Origin: an uncultured Caldilineaceae bacterium
GTDB taxonomy: Bacteria; Chloroflexota; Anaerolineae; Caldilineales; Caldilineaceae
NCBI GenBank assembly: GCA_951812725.1
Contig: OX638330.1
Span: 4,257,405 to 4,321,404 of the forward strand
Length of the DNA stretch: 64,000 nt
Direction: 5' to 3'
Positions 50,870 through 60,244 of this stretch are shown here, piece after piece (the first letter of the stretch is position 1; the number at the start of each line of letters is the position of its first letter). The translations under genes and the position numbers were made by a program. A model generated the notes under the pieces. It did not search any database and was not told the origin of the DNA. It saw only the letters and a list, made by a program, of their open reading frames with translations.

Positions 50870-52363
50870 TTAGGAGCAGGCGTTGCCTTGCTCGTCAATG
50901 TAGCGGGTCGCGTAGCCCTCGAAGGCGGACTGGTTCTGTTCGATGCACTCGTCAATGTTGATCTCGTCGAGCAGGTAGGACCACCAGGCTTTGCCGCAGG
51001 CTTCGGCGGCTTCGAGATCCATGGTGACGATCTCGTACTGGAACATGGTCACGTAACCGATCGACTCGACCAGCCCTTTGTGTGCCTCGACGAAGCGGTC
51101 GGGCACCTTGGTTCCCTTTACATTGGGCATGTTCTGGCCGATTTCGCCCTGCACCAGTTCAATGTTTTCGGGGTGCGAGAAGAAGCGCAGCAGGTCGATG
51201 GAGGTATCGAGAACGCCGTCTTTGCGGGCGCGGGTGGAGATAGCAAAGTTATCGGTCACGGTGCCGACGTTGGGGGCGACGGTAGGCGGGTCGGTCACGA
51301 ACTCGCTGCTCTCTTTGGTCAGCGGCGGCGCCCAGAAGGTGGCCCATTCGAAGTCCAGCAGCGGATCGATCTCCAACTGCGGGATAATCCAGGAGCCGTT
51401 TTCGGTGAGTGGCGTATTCTTGGTGAGGAAGAGCCGGGTGGAGTCGGGCGCGGATACGGTCCAGTCGGCGCGACGGTAGGGCACGTTGAGTTTCCACAGT
51501 TCCAGCCACTGACGGAACTGGGGCAGATTGGCGTGGTAAACGCCTTCACGGATGGCGCAGGCGACCTCGGAGAGCTCGGCGAAGCGGCCGTCCGGGTTGA
51601 CGAGGGGGGCGAGGTCGCGCTCCATGATCATTGAGCCGATTTGCTGGCGATACCAGGCATCGGAGTCGGCGGCGGAGAATGTGATGAAGTCGTACCCGAT
51701 CAGGCCGGCGTCTTTGGCCACCTGGCAGTTTTCGAGGAATTCGGCGTAGTTGGCCGGGACGGAGATGCTAAGCTCGTCAAACAGATCGACGTTGTAAAAG
51801 AACCAGGTGGTGTTAATGCCAAAGGCGACGTTGAGGAAGTTGCCTTCGATGTTCAACATGGAGTTGGGCGTGGGGTAAAACTGGTCGATCCAACGATCAC
51901 TGCCGGGTTCGCCAGCGGCGATATAGGGGTTCGGCTCGTTGAGCGCGTCGGTGAGGACGACCCACCAATCTTTGTCGACGTCCTCTTTGATGATCCATTG
52001 GGCTGCCGGCATGATGTGGGGGATTGTGCCGGCGGTCTGTTGTGCCACCATCCACTCGCGGCTGCTGACGCCGGAGGGCAGCCGGATCCATTCAATTGAG
52101 ACGCCTGGATGCTCGGCGGTGTATTCGTCGAGCACTTCGAGGATCTTGTTGTGCGGGTTGGGGTTGTCTTCGCTGCGCTCCATGCTTTCGGTCGGGGTCC
52201 AGCCACCCAAAAATGCGATCAGCTCCTGGGTCGCGGCGGCGGGCTCGCCGTCTTGTTGTTGCGATGTCTCGCCTGCCGGAACACAGGCGGCCAGAACGGT
52301 GCCGGCCGACACAACGCCAACTGTCTTCAGGAAGTTTCGCCGAGAGAGGTTCTGTTTCTCCAT
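50870..52363 (-). CDS. Sugar ABC transporter substrate-binding lipoprotein, family 1, Tat-exported
   Basis: 497 residues. The leader carries the twin-arginine motif SRRNFLK and then a hydrophobic stretch with lipobox LAAC (about residues 23-26), so it should be exported folded by Tat and lipidated. The mature protein begins with a Gln/Ala linker, then strand LIAFLGGWTPTESM. The EFLENCQVAKDAGLIGYDFI region and the SKP-like C-terminal part with Trp/Tyr-rich patches fit the SBP_bac_1 fold that binds sugars or glycerol phosphate. It is first of a three-gene importer and borders the glycosidase region, so an oligosaccharide is the likely ligand (inference). Confidence 0.92.
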   Translation of the reverse strand: MEKQNLSRRNFLKTVGVVSAGTVLAACVPAGETSQQQDGEPAAATQELIAFLGGWTPTESMERSEDNPNPHNKILEVLDEYTAEHPGVSIEWIRLPSGVSSREWMVAQQTAGTIPHIMPAAQWIIKEDVDKDWWVVLTDALNEPNPYIAAGEPGSDRWIDQFYPTPNSMLNIEGNFLNVAFGINTTWFFYNVDLFDELSISVPANYAEFLENCQVAKDAGLIGYDFITFSAADSDAWYRQQIGSMIMERDLAPLVNPDGRFAELSEVACAIREGVYHANLPQFRQWLELWKLNVPYRRADWTVSAPDSTRLFLTKNTPLTENGSWIIPQLEIDPLLDFEWATFWAPPLTKESSEFVTDPPTVAPNVGTVTDNFAISTRARKDGVLDTSIDLLRFFSHPENIELVQGEIGQNMPNVKGTKVPDRFVEAHKGLVESIGYVTMFQYEIVTMDLEAAEACGKAWWSYLLDEINIDECIEQNQSAFEGYATRYIDEQGNACS

Positions 52364-52784
52364 CTTGTCTTTTCTCCTTTTGCGGTCAGTGTGCGCACAT
52401 GGAAGGTTTAGATGGCAGGCGAGGGACCTGCGTTCCCGGGTTGATAGTGGGCCGGAGGTAGTGGGAGTATAACTGATTCGCTACCGTTCCATTGGTTGAG
52501 AGCTAGTACCATGCGGGGCGGCAGGCTCAACTCTGGCGGATTGTAACCGATAGGGGTATGGAAAGCAACCGTCCTAAACGGGGCCTTCAGGGCGCCGATT
52601 CCTGTGCGGATGAAGATCGACAGATGCCCCGAACTGGGAAAAAATGTCGTTGCAGGATTCATCGTACCAGTGGTACTTTTTATATACAAACATGAATACA
52701 ATTCCAGAGCTAGGGCCGCGCACCAGTGCTCAAAGAAGACGACACAACAGGACGCGCCCGGACAGTGGAAACCAGGGGGCTGAG
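52364..52784. other. Divergent promoter region between the sugar importer and a PhyH gene
   Basis: 420 bases between divergent starts. AT-rich tracts (TTTTTATATACA around 52,675) are present, but no confident -35/-10 pair was assigned. An open plus-strand frame from 52,644 is only the upstream extension of the PhyH gene. No repeat or RNA gene was recognised. Confidence 0.4.
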
Positions 52785-53609
52785 ATGAGTTTTCGGTTCG
52801 AAGATTGGATGGTGCATGAATACCATCAGTTGGGATTTCTGATTTTTCGCGGCATTGTACCGCCGTCGCTGCTGACGGATTTGCGGCGCGAGGCGGATAG
52901 GGCGCGTGCGCTGGCGCATGAGCTCAACGGGCCGCAGACACAACGCATCCAGCCGTTGGATCAGTACGGGGAAGATATCGACCTGCAGCCGTTCAGGGAT
53001 TATGCTGAACTGGACGACCTGCGGTTGTTGGTGGAGCAGCTACTGGGGCCTGGGTATACGCACGCGCATTTGGATATTATGGGGCTGTTGGTGGAGCCGC
53101 AGGAACGGCCGTGGCACTGCGGCTGGCACCGCGATGGCGTGGTGGAGGTGCCGGCGGAGGCGCGCGACGCGGAGATGGAGTCGTTCATGGCGACGGTATG
53201 GAACGATCTGCGCTATTTTAATCAGGTCAACTGCGCGATTTACGCGGACGCCTGTACCTGGTATGTGCCCGGCAGCCATCTGCGGCAACAGGATCTGCCG
53301 GACGAAGTCGAATCGACAGGCGACCCGATGATGAAGGAGGCGCCGGCGGAGTGGAGCGACGCTGAGGCGGAGCAGTTTTACTTCGAGCATTGCCGCTCGA
53401 TGCCGGGGGCGGTGCAGGTCTATCTGGGGCCGGGCGACTTCATGGTCTACCGCAACCTGGCGTGGCATTGCGGTCTCTATCTCCCTTATCAACCGCGGGC
53501 GACGATCCATGACATAATCCGCCATACGGGCAGGAACGCGTGGATGGAAAGTTGGAACAAGGCCAAGCAGGCGGCGCGTGGACGGAGCGCGGCGGCGCGG
53601 ATGAGTTAG
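52785..53609 (+). CDS. Phytanoyl-CoA dioxygenase (PhyH) family protein
   Basis: 274 residues from ATG 52785, preceded by AGGGGGCTGAG; the upstream frame to 52644 looks non-coding. The N-terminus SFRFEDWMVHEYHQLGFLIF resembles other PhyH-like proteins. The iron-site His-x-Asp is CGWHRDGVVEVP near residue 110, the CTWYVPGSHLRQQDLP stretch carries the Gly-Ser-His turn, and the distal ligand is expected in RNLAWHCGLYLPY, followed by Arg in QPRATIHDIIRH. It diverges from the sugar importer. Substrate unknown; family members hydroxylate lipids, sugars and secondary metabolites. Confidence 0.85.
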   Translation: MSFRFEDWMVHEYHQLGFLIFRGIVPPSLLTDLRREADRARALAHELNGPQTQRIQPLDQYGEDIDLQPFRDYAELDDLRLLVEQLLGPGYTHAHLDIMGLLVEPQERPWHCGWHRDGVVEVPAEARDAEMESFMATVWNDLRYFNQVNCAIYADACTWYVPGSHLRQQDLPDEVESTGDPMMKEAPAEWSDAEAEQFYFEHCRSMPGAVQVYLGPGDFMVYRNLAWHCGLYLPYQPRATIHDIIRHTGRNAWMESWNKAKQAARGRSAAARMS

Positions 53610-53903
53610 GGCTGAGGGCAGTTTTCAGTTCTTGGTTTTTTGGTGACCCCACGCTTGCGGAATGGCTTTCTTAGATTCTAGGTCTTAGCAACCGCTCTCG
53701 CTTTAGAATGGAAGCTCTTAATGTAGACCCCTCTCTAAAACACAGTTATCAAGGAAACCGCAAGTTGGAAACGCAGGTGTACTAGACGCCCGCTCGCGGT
53801 GCGAACGGGCGCGGTCGCTGCAGCAACGCTCTTGCATTCCCTAAGTGGCGCGGCGAGCGGTGGCAAGGTGGGGGTTGGGAGAGGAGTCCAGAAAAGGATT
53901 CTC

Positions 53904-56900
53904 ATGAAGATCCCAGACGAGACTAGAATCCTACCAACTTGGGGCCGGCGGGAAAGGTCCTGGTATCGAGTAGGACTTACGATATTTCTGTTCCTGCTGA
54001 TTTTCGTTTCCATGTTGCTGAGCGGTTCTGGCCATGGCGCACCTGCCAAACAGTTTTCCACTACCACGCCTGAGGCGACCGCAACAGAAGTCCCACAGCT
54101 ACAGCGCAGCCTTCCCGTTGCCAATGCCTGGCAGGAGTTCGAGGTCGAGGCCCATGGATTGACGATCTCCTACCCTCCAGGGTGGCTGTTTGTCGAACCA
54201 ACTGTTGAGGATCCGTCAGAATTCCTGGACGGTACGGATTTACCTCTTCTTGCAGAAGCATTGCGTTCGCTTCTGCCGGCGCCGGCATTGCGGGTTGACG
54301 CCGGTTTGGTCGGTCTGGGTTTTCAACTGCATCCGCGGGAGTCGGCGGCGTTGGCGGCGGCCAACAATATCTCGGTGGAGGTCGTTCCTGCAGATGGCGT
54401 GAGCCTGCACAAGCGTTTGCAGGGAATCGCTTCGCAACTGAGATGGGTAGAAGGTCATGAATTGGGTCGCGTCGGGGTGGTAACGGGCCTGCGCCCGCAG
54501 GACGAAGTCGCCGGCTCGATTCGTTTTGGCGACGATGGCGGCGACAGTTTGTCCAGTACGGAGACAGATGTCTGGATTGTAGTCCTAGAATCAGTGGACG
54601 CGAGAGCGCATCTTGTACTCAGATTTGAGACTCTGGCAGAAGAGTCTGATCGCCTGGAACCGCTTCTGGCAGAGATTGTGCGGCGAGTGCGCTGGGATGG
54701 GCAAAGCACCGTTGCGGAGCCGGCTTCGCTTGCCGGTGAAGTTGATCGGACAACAGGGGTGCGGAGTGGTCCCGGCGAAGGATTTCCGGTCATTGGCTGG
54801 GTCACAGGCGGCGTGCAACTTGCGCTTATCCGCGCCGACACAGCCGGAGACTGGTGGCTGGCCGCATATCTGCCCGCGGTCAGTGGCGAGAACACTGGCT
54901 CTGCGGTGGATTTGGCCGGTCAACTGGGATGGGTTTCGGCGCAGGCGGTGGCCGTTGTTTCTGAACAGGATACACAGGTTAGAGAGGGCACACCACAACC
55001 AACGCCTGCGATACCGGTGGTGAAGTTGAGTAATCCTTTTGCACCTCCGGCAAACAGGATGCAGGAAGATCGAGCGGAAGCTGATACCTCGTGGACGGTC
55101 TTCGAGGAGAGAGGCCGGCAGCTGTCTGTCTTCTATCCAGAAGGCTGGATTTTCTTTGAAGCCGATCAGCCCACGCCTGCAGACCTGGCGGACTTATCGG
55201 CCGCGTTGGGCGAACAGGTCACTGCGGCAGATGTCGGCGAACTGATTCCTGTGCAGGTCGATCAGAGCAGGACAGGAACAGAAACAGAATCACCGGTGCC
55301 GGAAGCTACCGTCTGGGTTGGCTTTCAGCGCGCCGGCATGCCTGATAACGTATTTCTGGCCTCCTACACGTCCGCTGAAGGCCTGACTCTGGAGCAACTC
55401 GCGCAGCGAACCCTCATCAGCCTCTATACCAACCCTGATCTTGCCTTGGAAATCGAGAGCGCGGGGGTCGTTTCGGGTATGCGGCCGGGCGATGAGGAAG
55501 TGATTTCCGTCCGCTACCGCACTGATGGACTTTCTGAGGAGCAGGTAGCGGTGGCGGTCTGGCGGGTCCTCATGCTGTCGCCGGACTCTGAATCGATATT
55601 TGTGTTCGATTTCTTCATTCGCGGCGACGAGTTCGAGGCGTTGGAACCGCTGCTGGGTGAAATCGTCTGGCGGATGCGGTGGGAGGAGCAGCTGTGGCCG
55701 GAGTCGCTGGCCGGTCCTGCGGTATCGGTGAGCCGCACTATGAATGTAAGGGGCGGCCCCGGGACAGATTATTCTGTTATTGGCACGGCTATTGATGGCC
55801 AGCGCTTTCCGATCGTTGGTCAGAATTCTGCCGGTGACTGGTGGCAGATCTATTTCGAAGAAGGCCTGGGGTGGATTTACGGCGGCCTGGTGACGGCCAT
55901 TGGCGACACCGGAGATGTTCGGCGCGCTGACCCGTCCGGCTGGTTGGAGTTCGACGACAGCAGAGTCAATCTGGCTCTTTCATATCCGTCCGAATGGTTC
56001 TTCTTTGATCCTTCTCAGCCTGCGCCGGCTGAGTTGGCGGCAGTTTCGGCTGAGGGCGGCGCGCGCGTTGATGCCAGCGGGATGGCGAAACTGGTCTCTC
56101 AGATGACCGATGGGCAGGATGAGGCGGTTGTTGGCCTGGGTCTCCAGGTTGGCGAGAGTTCCAGTAACTTCACATTGGCCCTGGTTTACGAAGCAGGCGA
56201 CATGACGTTGCAGCAGTTTGCGGAACTGGCAGCCACTGAACTGGCAGGAGAGAACGGCATCGATACAGGGGACTCTGATGACTTGGAGGAAGCAGGCGCG
56301 GCTGTGGAACTGGTCACGAATCTACGGGAGGACGAAGAGGTCGTAGCCATTCGCATTGGCGAGGACGATAGCCTGTACGGGGACATTCAGTTCTGGTTGC
56401 TCTCCCCCGATGGCGAGACTTTGCTCTTGCTGGCGTCCAGCATTCGTGGACAGGACTTGTCTGCATTGGAGCCGGTGCTGGAGGAGATGGTGCGCAGCGT
56501 ACGCTGGACCGAGCCTCCTCCCGTTTCCCTGTTAACGGTTGAAGGCGACCTGAAAATACGCCGCGGCCCGGCAAATATCTATGCCGTCATGGGCACGGCT
56601 GAGGCCGGTCAACAGCTTCCTATCAGCGGAAGGAGTTTCGACGGCAACTGGTGGCAGATCGAATATCAGGGTCAATCTGGGTGGGTCTCCGGCCAGGACC
56701 TGGCGATATCCCATGTCGAAAGCGTCCCTGTGACGGCGGGGGTCCCTACGCCTACACCGACGCCGACGGCAACGCCTGCCCCGGCGCAGACCAGGTTGGT
56801 CAATACGCCGGAGCACATGGCATACCTGTGGTGGCACTGGGAGGAGGACAGAGATTCTTCGGGTGACGGACAAGAGGGAATCAGAGAGTTGACGTTTGAC

Positions 56901-57584
56901 ATCACAGTTCATAACGACCCAGGCGATTTTTCGGACGAGTTCGGGCTGTACCTGATGCTTTGCTATGGCTTTATCAGCGATGTCGGGTTTTACTTCGGGC
57001 TGCAGACCAATGTGGATGGTTACCCGGAAAACCTTGGCGCGAAGGGCTTGGTATTTTCGAGATGGGATACAAGAGATTTGGCCAATGCAAGGGGGGTCGA
57101 TTCGGAGGAAGGGTGGACTCAATCGTCGGGACATGAGGGAGACTTTATTGGTGTCAGGCGTACGTACGACTGGGGCGTGGGTAAATACCGGGTCTCTCTC
57201 GCGCCGGACGGCGCCGACGCCGACGGTGAATGGTTTGGTGTTTGGATTACGGACAAGGCGACTGACGAAACAACCTGGATTGGATCGCTGAAGTTCCCTT
57301 ACGAGAATGGCAGAGCAGCAGTTGGGTCGGCGGTGTACACGACTATGGAGATTTACGGCGGGAGGCAAATTCAGTCGTCGAGGATACCGGCGTGGCATGT
57401 CAGCCTCAAGAGGCCCTTGGGGGACGGAGTCGAAAGCGAATGGTACGTGAGCGGGTATGCTGCCTTTGGAAGCGAGATGGAAAACGCAGACGTCAGATAT
57501 GACCGCGCGGAAGGGGAGGTTCATATTGCAGCGGGCGGGGCTGTCGAACGGACAACGCCGGCGCAGGAAGTGTATTTTGACTAA
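53904..57584 (+). CDS. Large membrane-anchored protein with three SH3b domains and a repeated module
   Basis: 1,226 residues from ATG 53904 with GAAAAGGA upstream; the longer frame from 53799 lacks a sensible start. One membrane helix at about residues 22-42 anchors it, with the rest outside. Three modules of about 200 residues, each opening with a Ser-Tyr-Pro-x-x-Trp phrase (ISYPPGWLFVEP, VFYPEGWIFFEA, LSYPSEWFFFDP) reminiscent of PsbP/DUF1795-like domains, each end in an SH3b domain at about 280-345, 608-665 and 878-935 (VRSGPGEGFPVIG, VRGGPGTDYSVIG, IRRGPANIYAVMG). SH3b domains commonly bind cell-wall peptide. A Pro/Thr linker leads to a C-terminal 260-residue domain resembling DUF3472. 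Role probably in envelope or surface binding. Confidence 0.78.
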   Translation: MKIPDETRILPTWGRRERSWYRVGLTIFLFLLIFVSMLLSGSGHGAPAKQFSTTTPEATATEVPQLQRSLPVANAWQEFEVEAHGLTISYPPGWLFVEPTVEDPSEFLDGTDLPLLAEALRSLLPAPALRVDAGLVGLGFQLHPRESAALAAANNISVEVVPADGVSLHKRLQGIASQLRWVEGHELGRVGVVTGLRPQDEVAGSIRFGDDGGDSLSSTETDVWIVVLESVDARAHLVLRFETLAEESDRLEPLLAEIVRRVRWDGQSTVAEPASLAGEVDRTTGVRSGPGEGFPVIGWVTGGVQLALIRADTAGDWWLAAYLPAVSGENTGSAVDLAGQLGWVSAQAVAVVSEQDTQVREGTPQPTPAIPVVKLSNPFAPPANRMQEDRAEADTSWTVFEERGRQLSVFYPEGWIFFEADQPTPADLADLSAALGEQVTAADVGELIPVQVDQSRTGTETESPVPEATVWVGFQRAGMPDNVFLASYTSAEGLTLEQLAQRTLISLYTNPDLALEIESAGVVSGMRPGDEEVISVRYRTDGLSEEQVAVAVWRVLMLSPDSESIFVFDFFIRGDEFEALEPLLGEIVWRMRWEEQLWPESLAGPAVSVSRTMNVRGGPGTDYSVIGTAIDGQRFPIVGQNSAGDWWQIYFEEGLGWIYGGLVTAIGDTGDVRRADPSGWLEFDDSRVNLALSYPSEWFFFDPSQPAPAELAAVSAEGGARVDASGMAKLVSQMTDGQDEAVVGLGLQVGESSSNFTLALVYEAGDMTLQQFAELAATELAGENGIDTGDSDDLEEAGAAVELVTNLREDEEVVAIRIGEDDSLYGDIQFWLLSPDGETLLLLASSIRGQDLSALEPVLEEMVRSVRWTEPPPVSLLTVEGDLKIRRGPANIYAVMGTAEAGQQLPISGRSFDGNWWQIEYQGQSGWVSGQDLAISHVESVPVTAGVPTPTPTPTATPAPAQTRLVNTPEHMAYLWWHWEEDRDSSGDGQEGIRELTFDITVHNDPGDFSDEFGLYLMLCYGFISDVGFYFGLQTNVDGYPENLGAKGLVFSRWDTRDLANARGVDSEEGWTQSSGHEGDFIGVRRTYDWGVGKYRVSLAPDGADADGEWFGVWITDKATDETTWIGSLKFPYENGRAAVGSAVYTTMEIYGGRQIQSSRIPAWHVSLKRPLGDGVESEWYVSGYAAFGSEMENADVRYDRAEGEVHIAAGGAVERTTPAQEVYFD

Positions 57585-57703
57585 GAGATGTGAACCATAG
57601 TTTGGTGGTCAGTCTATATTCTTCAACGACCTCGTAGAGTTTACTCCGGTTCTGCCCCGCGCGCATCCTCTAATGGTCCCGGTATAGCAGTATTTGCAAA
57701 TAC

Positions 57704-58000
57704 GAAACCATAGCGGCGCCTGACTTGAACGGCCCTTCCTCCCGCTGCCATTCAGGCCATCTCAGTGCGTCTTCGGTTGGCGGCCGCCAGGGTGCTGGAG
57801 CCGCACAGCTGGACTGAAGGCGTAAGGTCGGTGAGGCATGTTTTTGTAGGGGGGCGTTGCGGGGGCGCAGCCCCTGCACAAGGGAGGGCCGAAGGCCCGA
57901 CCGCCTAAATGCAAGGAGAGAGTATAGAGGAGTGAGGAGAGAGTAAACAGCTCCGCTCGCCTCATTCAGGATCGCGAATTAGTGGTGGCTGGGTAGTTTC
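57704..58000 (+). repeat. MITE-like element, copy 5
   Basis: About 297 bp aligned end to end with copy 1: left end GAAACCATAGCGGCGCC at the position of GTAACTACTAAGCCACA, core at about 57,849-57,905, right end GGCTGGGTAGTTTCC for GGCTGGGTAGTTAC. The ends have diverged and no target duplication remains, so this is an older insertion. It lies between the SH3b gene and the convergent permease gene. Confidence 0.7.
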
Positions 58001-58025
58001 CGGTTCCGTTATAGGTCAACAGAGC

Positions 58026-58994
58026 CTAGCCGTTGGATTTGGCGGCCGAGGAGCCTTTCCTGAACCAGCGTTCGCGTTGGACGGGGTCGGAGATAGCGCG
58101 CAGGGATGCGGCCAAGAGGTTGAGGCTGAGGGTGGTGAGGAAAATGATCAGGCCGGGGAAGGCTACAATCCACCAGGCCGAAGTGATATATTGGCGGCCG
58201 CCGGCAATCATGAGACCCCAGGAAGGCTGGGGCAGCTGGATGCCAAAGCCGAGAAAGCTCAACCCCGCTTCGCTCAGAATGAGGGTTGCCACTTCAAGCG
58301 TGCCCAGAATGATGAGGGGGGAGGCGACGTTGGGGACGATATGGCGGAAGAGGATGCGGGTATTGGAATTGCCTATGGCGATGGCGGCGTCGATGAACGG
58401 TGAGTTGCGCAGGGCGAGGGTCTGGCCGCGCGCAAGACGCGTGTAGGCCATCCACCTGACGATAGCGAGCACGACGACCAGGTTGAGGAAACCGGAGCCG
58501 ATCGCGAAGAGCACCAGCAGCGCCAACAGAAGGACGGGGATGCTCATCTGAATATCGACCAGGCGCATGATGATGTCATCGGCGGTGCCGCGGTAGTAAC
58601 CGGCGATGATGCCCAGAAGGGTGCCGATAAAACCGGAGACGAGCGCGCTGCTGAACCCGACGGTCAAGGAGACGCGGGCGCCAAAGATGATGCGGCTGAG
58701 GATGTCGCGTCCGAGTGGATCGGTGCCCAGGATGAAGGGGAAGCCGGTGGGCGCGTCGTTTTCGTCGAGGGCTCGGGCCATGGGGGGCATGTTGCGCAGT
58801 TTCAGGTCCTGTCCAAGCGGGTCGTGGGGCGCGATCAGTTCGGCGCCGACTGCCGAAATCAGAATCAGGGTGAGAATCAATATGGCTACGAAGGTGACGG
58901 GATCTCGCAGCAGGCCGCGCACGATGAGCCAGCGGGTTTCGCTCTGGGAACGTGCCGTTCGTTCTTCGGGAAACAACTTTAGCTCGTCGGACAT
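58026..58994 (-). CDS. ABC transporter permease, DppC/OppC type
   Basis: 322 residues. The N-terminal cytoplasmic segment and first helix (FVAILILTLILISAVGAELI) are followed by the family's GTDPLGRDILSRIIFGARVS and the coupling loop IDAAIAIGNSNTRILFRHIV near residue 215. The HDPLGQDLKLRNMPPMARAL insert is short, as in standard DppC, unlike the extended version at 0.3-1.5 kb. Last gene of a binding-protein/DppB/DppC operon; no ATPase gene follows. Confidence 0.92.
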   Translation of the reverse strand: MSDELKLFPEERTARSQSETRWLIVRGLLRDPVTFVAILILTLILISAVGAELIAPHDPLGQDLKLRNMPPMARALDENDAPTGFPFILGTDPLGRDILSRIIFGARVSLTVGFSSALVSGFIGTLLGIIAGYYRGTADDIIMRLVDIQMSIPVLLLALLVLFAIGSGFLNLVVVLAIVRWMAYTRLARGQTLALRNSPFIDAAIAIGNSNTRILFRHIVPNVASPLIILGTLEVATLILSEAGLSFLGFGIQLPQPSWGLMIAGGRQYITSAWWIVAFPGLIIFLTTLSLNLLAASLRAISDPVQRERWFRKGSSAAKSNG

Positions 58995-59103
58995 GGCCGC
59001 CTTGACTTCCTGGGAAGAGCGGAGGGAGCAGAAGGCTGCCCGAATTCCGCCAGGGCGTTAGGCAATGTGTAGCAGGCAGTGCGCAGCAGGCAGTGTGCGT
59101 GGT

Positions 59104-60021
59104 TCACTGGAAGCGGATCCTTGGGTTCAGGTATACGTAGCTAAGATCGACGAGCAGATTGACCACGATCACCATGCAGGCGACTACGAAAACGGTCGCT
59201 TCCACCAGCGGCAGGTCTCGCCGTTGGAGCGCCTGCAAGGTCAGATAGCCGATGCCCGGCCAGGCGAAGACCGTCTCCACCAGAATTGCGCCGTTGAGCA
59301 TAGAGGACAACATATCGCCGCTGATGGTGACGACGGGGATGGCGGCGTTTTTGAGGGCATGGACGAAGACGACGCGTTTTTCGGAGAGGCCCTTGGCGCG
59401 GGCGACGGTGATATGGGGCTGGTTCATCTCATCCAGCATGGCGCTGCGGGTGATCTGGGAGATGCGGCCCAGGGGTGAGAGACAGAGCGTCAAGGTCGGT
59501 AGGGCCATGAAGGCAAAGCCGCCATAGCCGGATGTTTTGAACCAGCCGAGCTGGACAGCAAAGACGATGATCAACATCAGTGCCATCCAGAAGTCGACCA
59601 TGGAAACGCCCCCCAGCGAGAGGACGTTGATGAGCCTGTCCAGGTAGGTCTGCGGGCGGAGCGCGGCTGCGGCGCCCAGGAGGATGCCGATGGGCGCGGC
59701 CAGCAAAAAGGCTGCCGCGGCCAGTCGGAATGTGGCGGGCAGACGGTCCAACACCAGGCGCAGGGCTGATGTTTTCTGCCAGAAAGAGTCGCCGAAATCC
59801 AAGAGAATCGCGCGCACGGCGAATCTGGCATACTGCACTGGAATCGGATCGTTGAGGCCGAGCTGGTCGCGCACCTGCTGGACGCGTTCTTCGGAGGCTT
59901 CGACGCCCACCATGATACGGACGGGGTCACCTATTACACGGCCCGCGATGAAGACGAATGTGAGAACAGCGAAGGCGACGCCAATTGAGTGGATGAAGCG
60001 TCTGAGCAGATAGGGAAGAAT
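59104..60021 (-). CDS. ABC transporter permease, DppB/OppB type, with non-ATG start
   Basis: The first ATG (59913) would give 269 residues lacking the first membrane helix. The same frame continues upstream without a stop and reads LLRRFIHSIGVAFAVLTFVF and IAGRVIGDPVRIMVGVEASE, the normal DppB N-terminus. The true start must be a rarer codon: ATT at 60021 (with AAAGG about 8 bases before it) or CTG at 60009. The coupling loop is TVARAKGLSEKRVVFVHALK. The gene lies between the DppC permease and the binding-protein gene, after a strong inverted repeat at 60,133-60,191. The non-ATG start could lower expression relative to the binding protein (inference). Confidence 0.85.
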   Translation of the reverse strand: MLPYLLRRFIHSIGVAFAVLTFVFIAGRVIGDPVRIMVGVEASEERVQQVRDQLGLNDPIPVQYARFAVRAILLDFGDSFWQKTSALRLVLDRLPATFRLAAAAFLLAAPIGILLGAAAALRPQTYLDRLINVLSLGGVSMVDFWMALMLIIVFAVQLGWFKTSGYGGFAFMALPTLTLCLSPLGRISQITRSAMLDEMNQPHITVARAKGLSEKRVVFVHALKNAAIPVVTISGDMLSSMLNGAILVETVFAWPGIGYLTLQALQRRDLPLVEATVFVVACMVIVVNLLVDLSYVYLNPRIRFQ

Positions 60022-60132
60022 AGGACCGGCCTTTAGTGCGGAGGAGCGAGAAGCGGGGAAAGAGGGAGCGGGAGATGTTCTCTCTTCTTTCCTGTCCTCG
60101 TCGGAACAGTCATCATCTCATTTCCGAATGCT

Positions 60133-60191
60133 GCGCATCACGTATTGCGTCGTCACCGTCTTTGCGGGGCATGGCGCAATACGTGATGCGC
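60133..60191 (-). other. Perfect 17-bp inverted repeat between binding-protein and permease genes
   Basis: GCGCATCACGTATTGCG (60133-60149) is exactly complementary to CGCAATACGTGATGCGC (60175-60191), with a 25-base loop. It lies in the 220-base gap after the binding-protein stop. It belongs to the gap-repeat type ACGTATTGCG seen in fragments elsewhere (around 49,880). Without a T-tract it is more likely an RNA-stability or partial-termination element than a simple terminator. Confidence 0.65.
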
Positions 60192-60244
60192 GTTGGACTT
60201 TCGAGCTTCTACGGGCTGATCAGACTGAGCCCTTTACTTACCCT

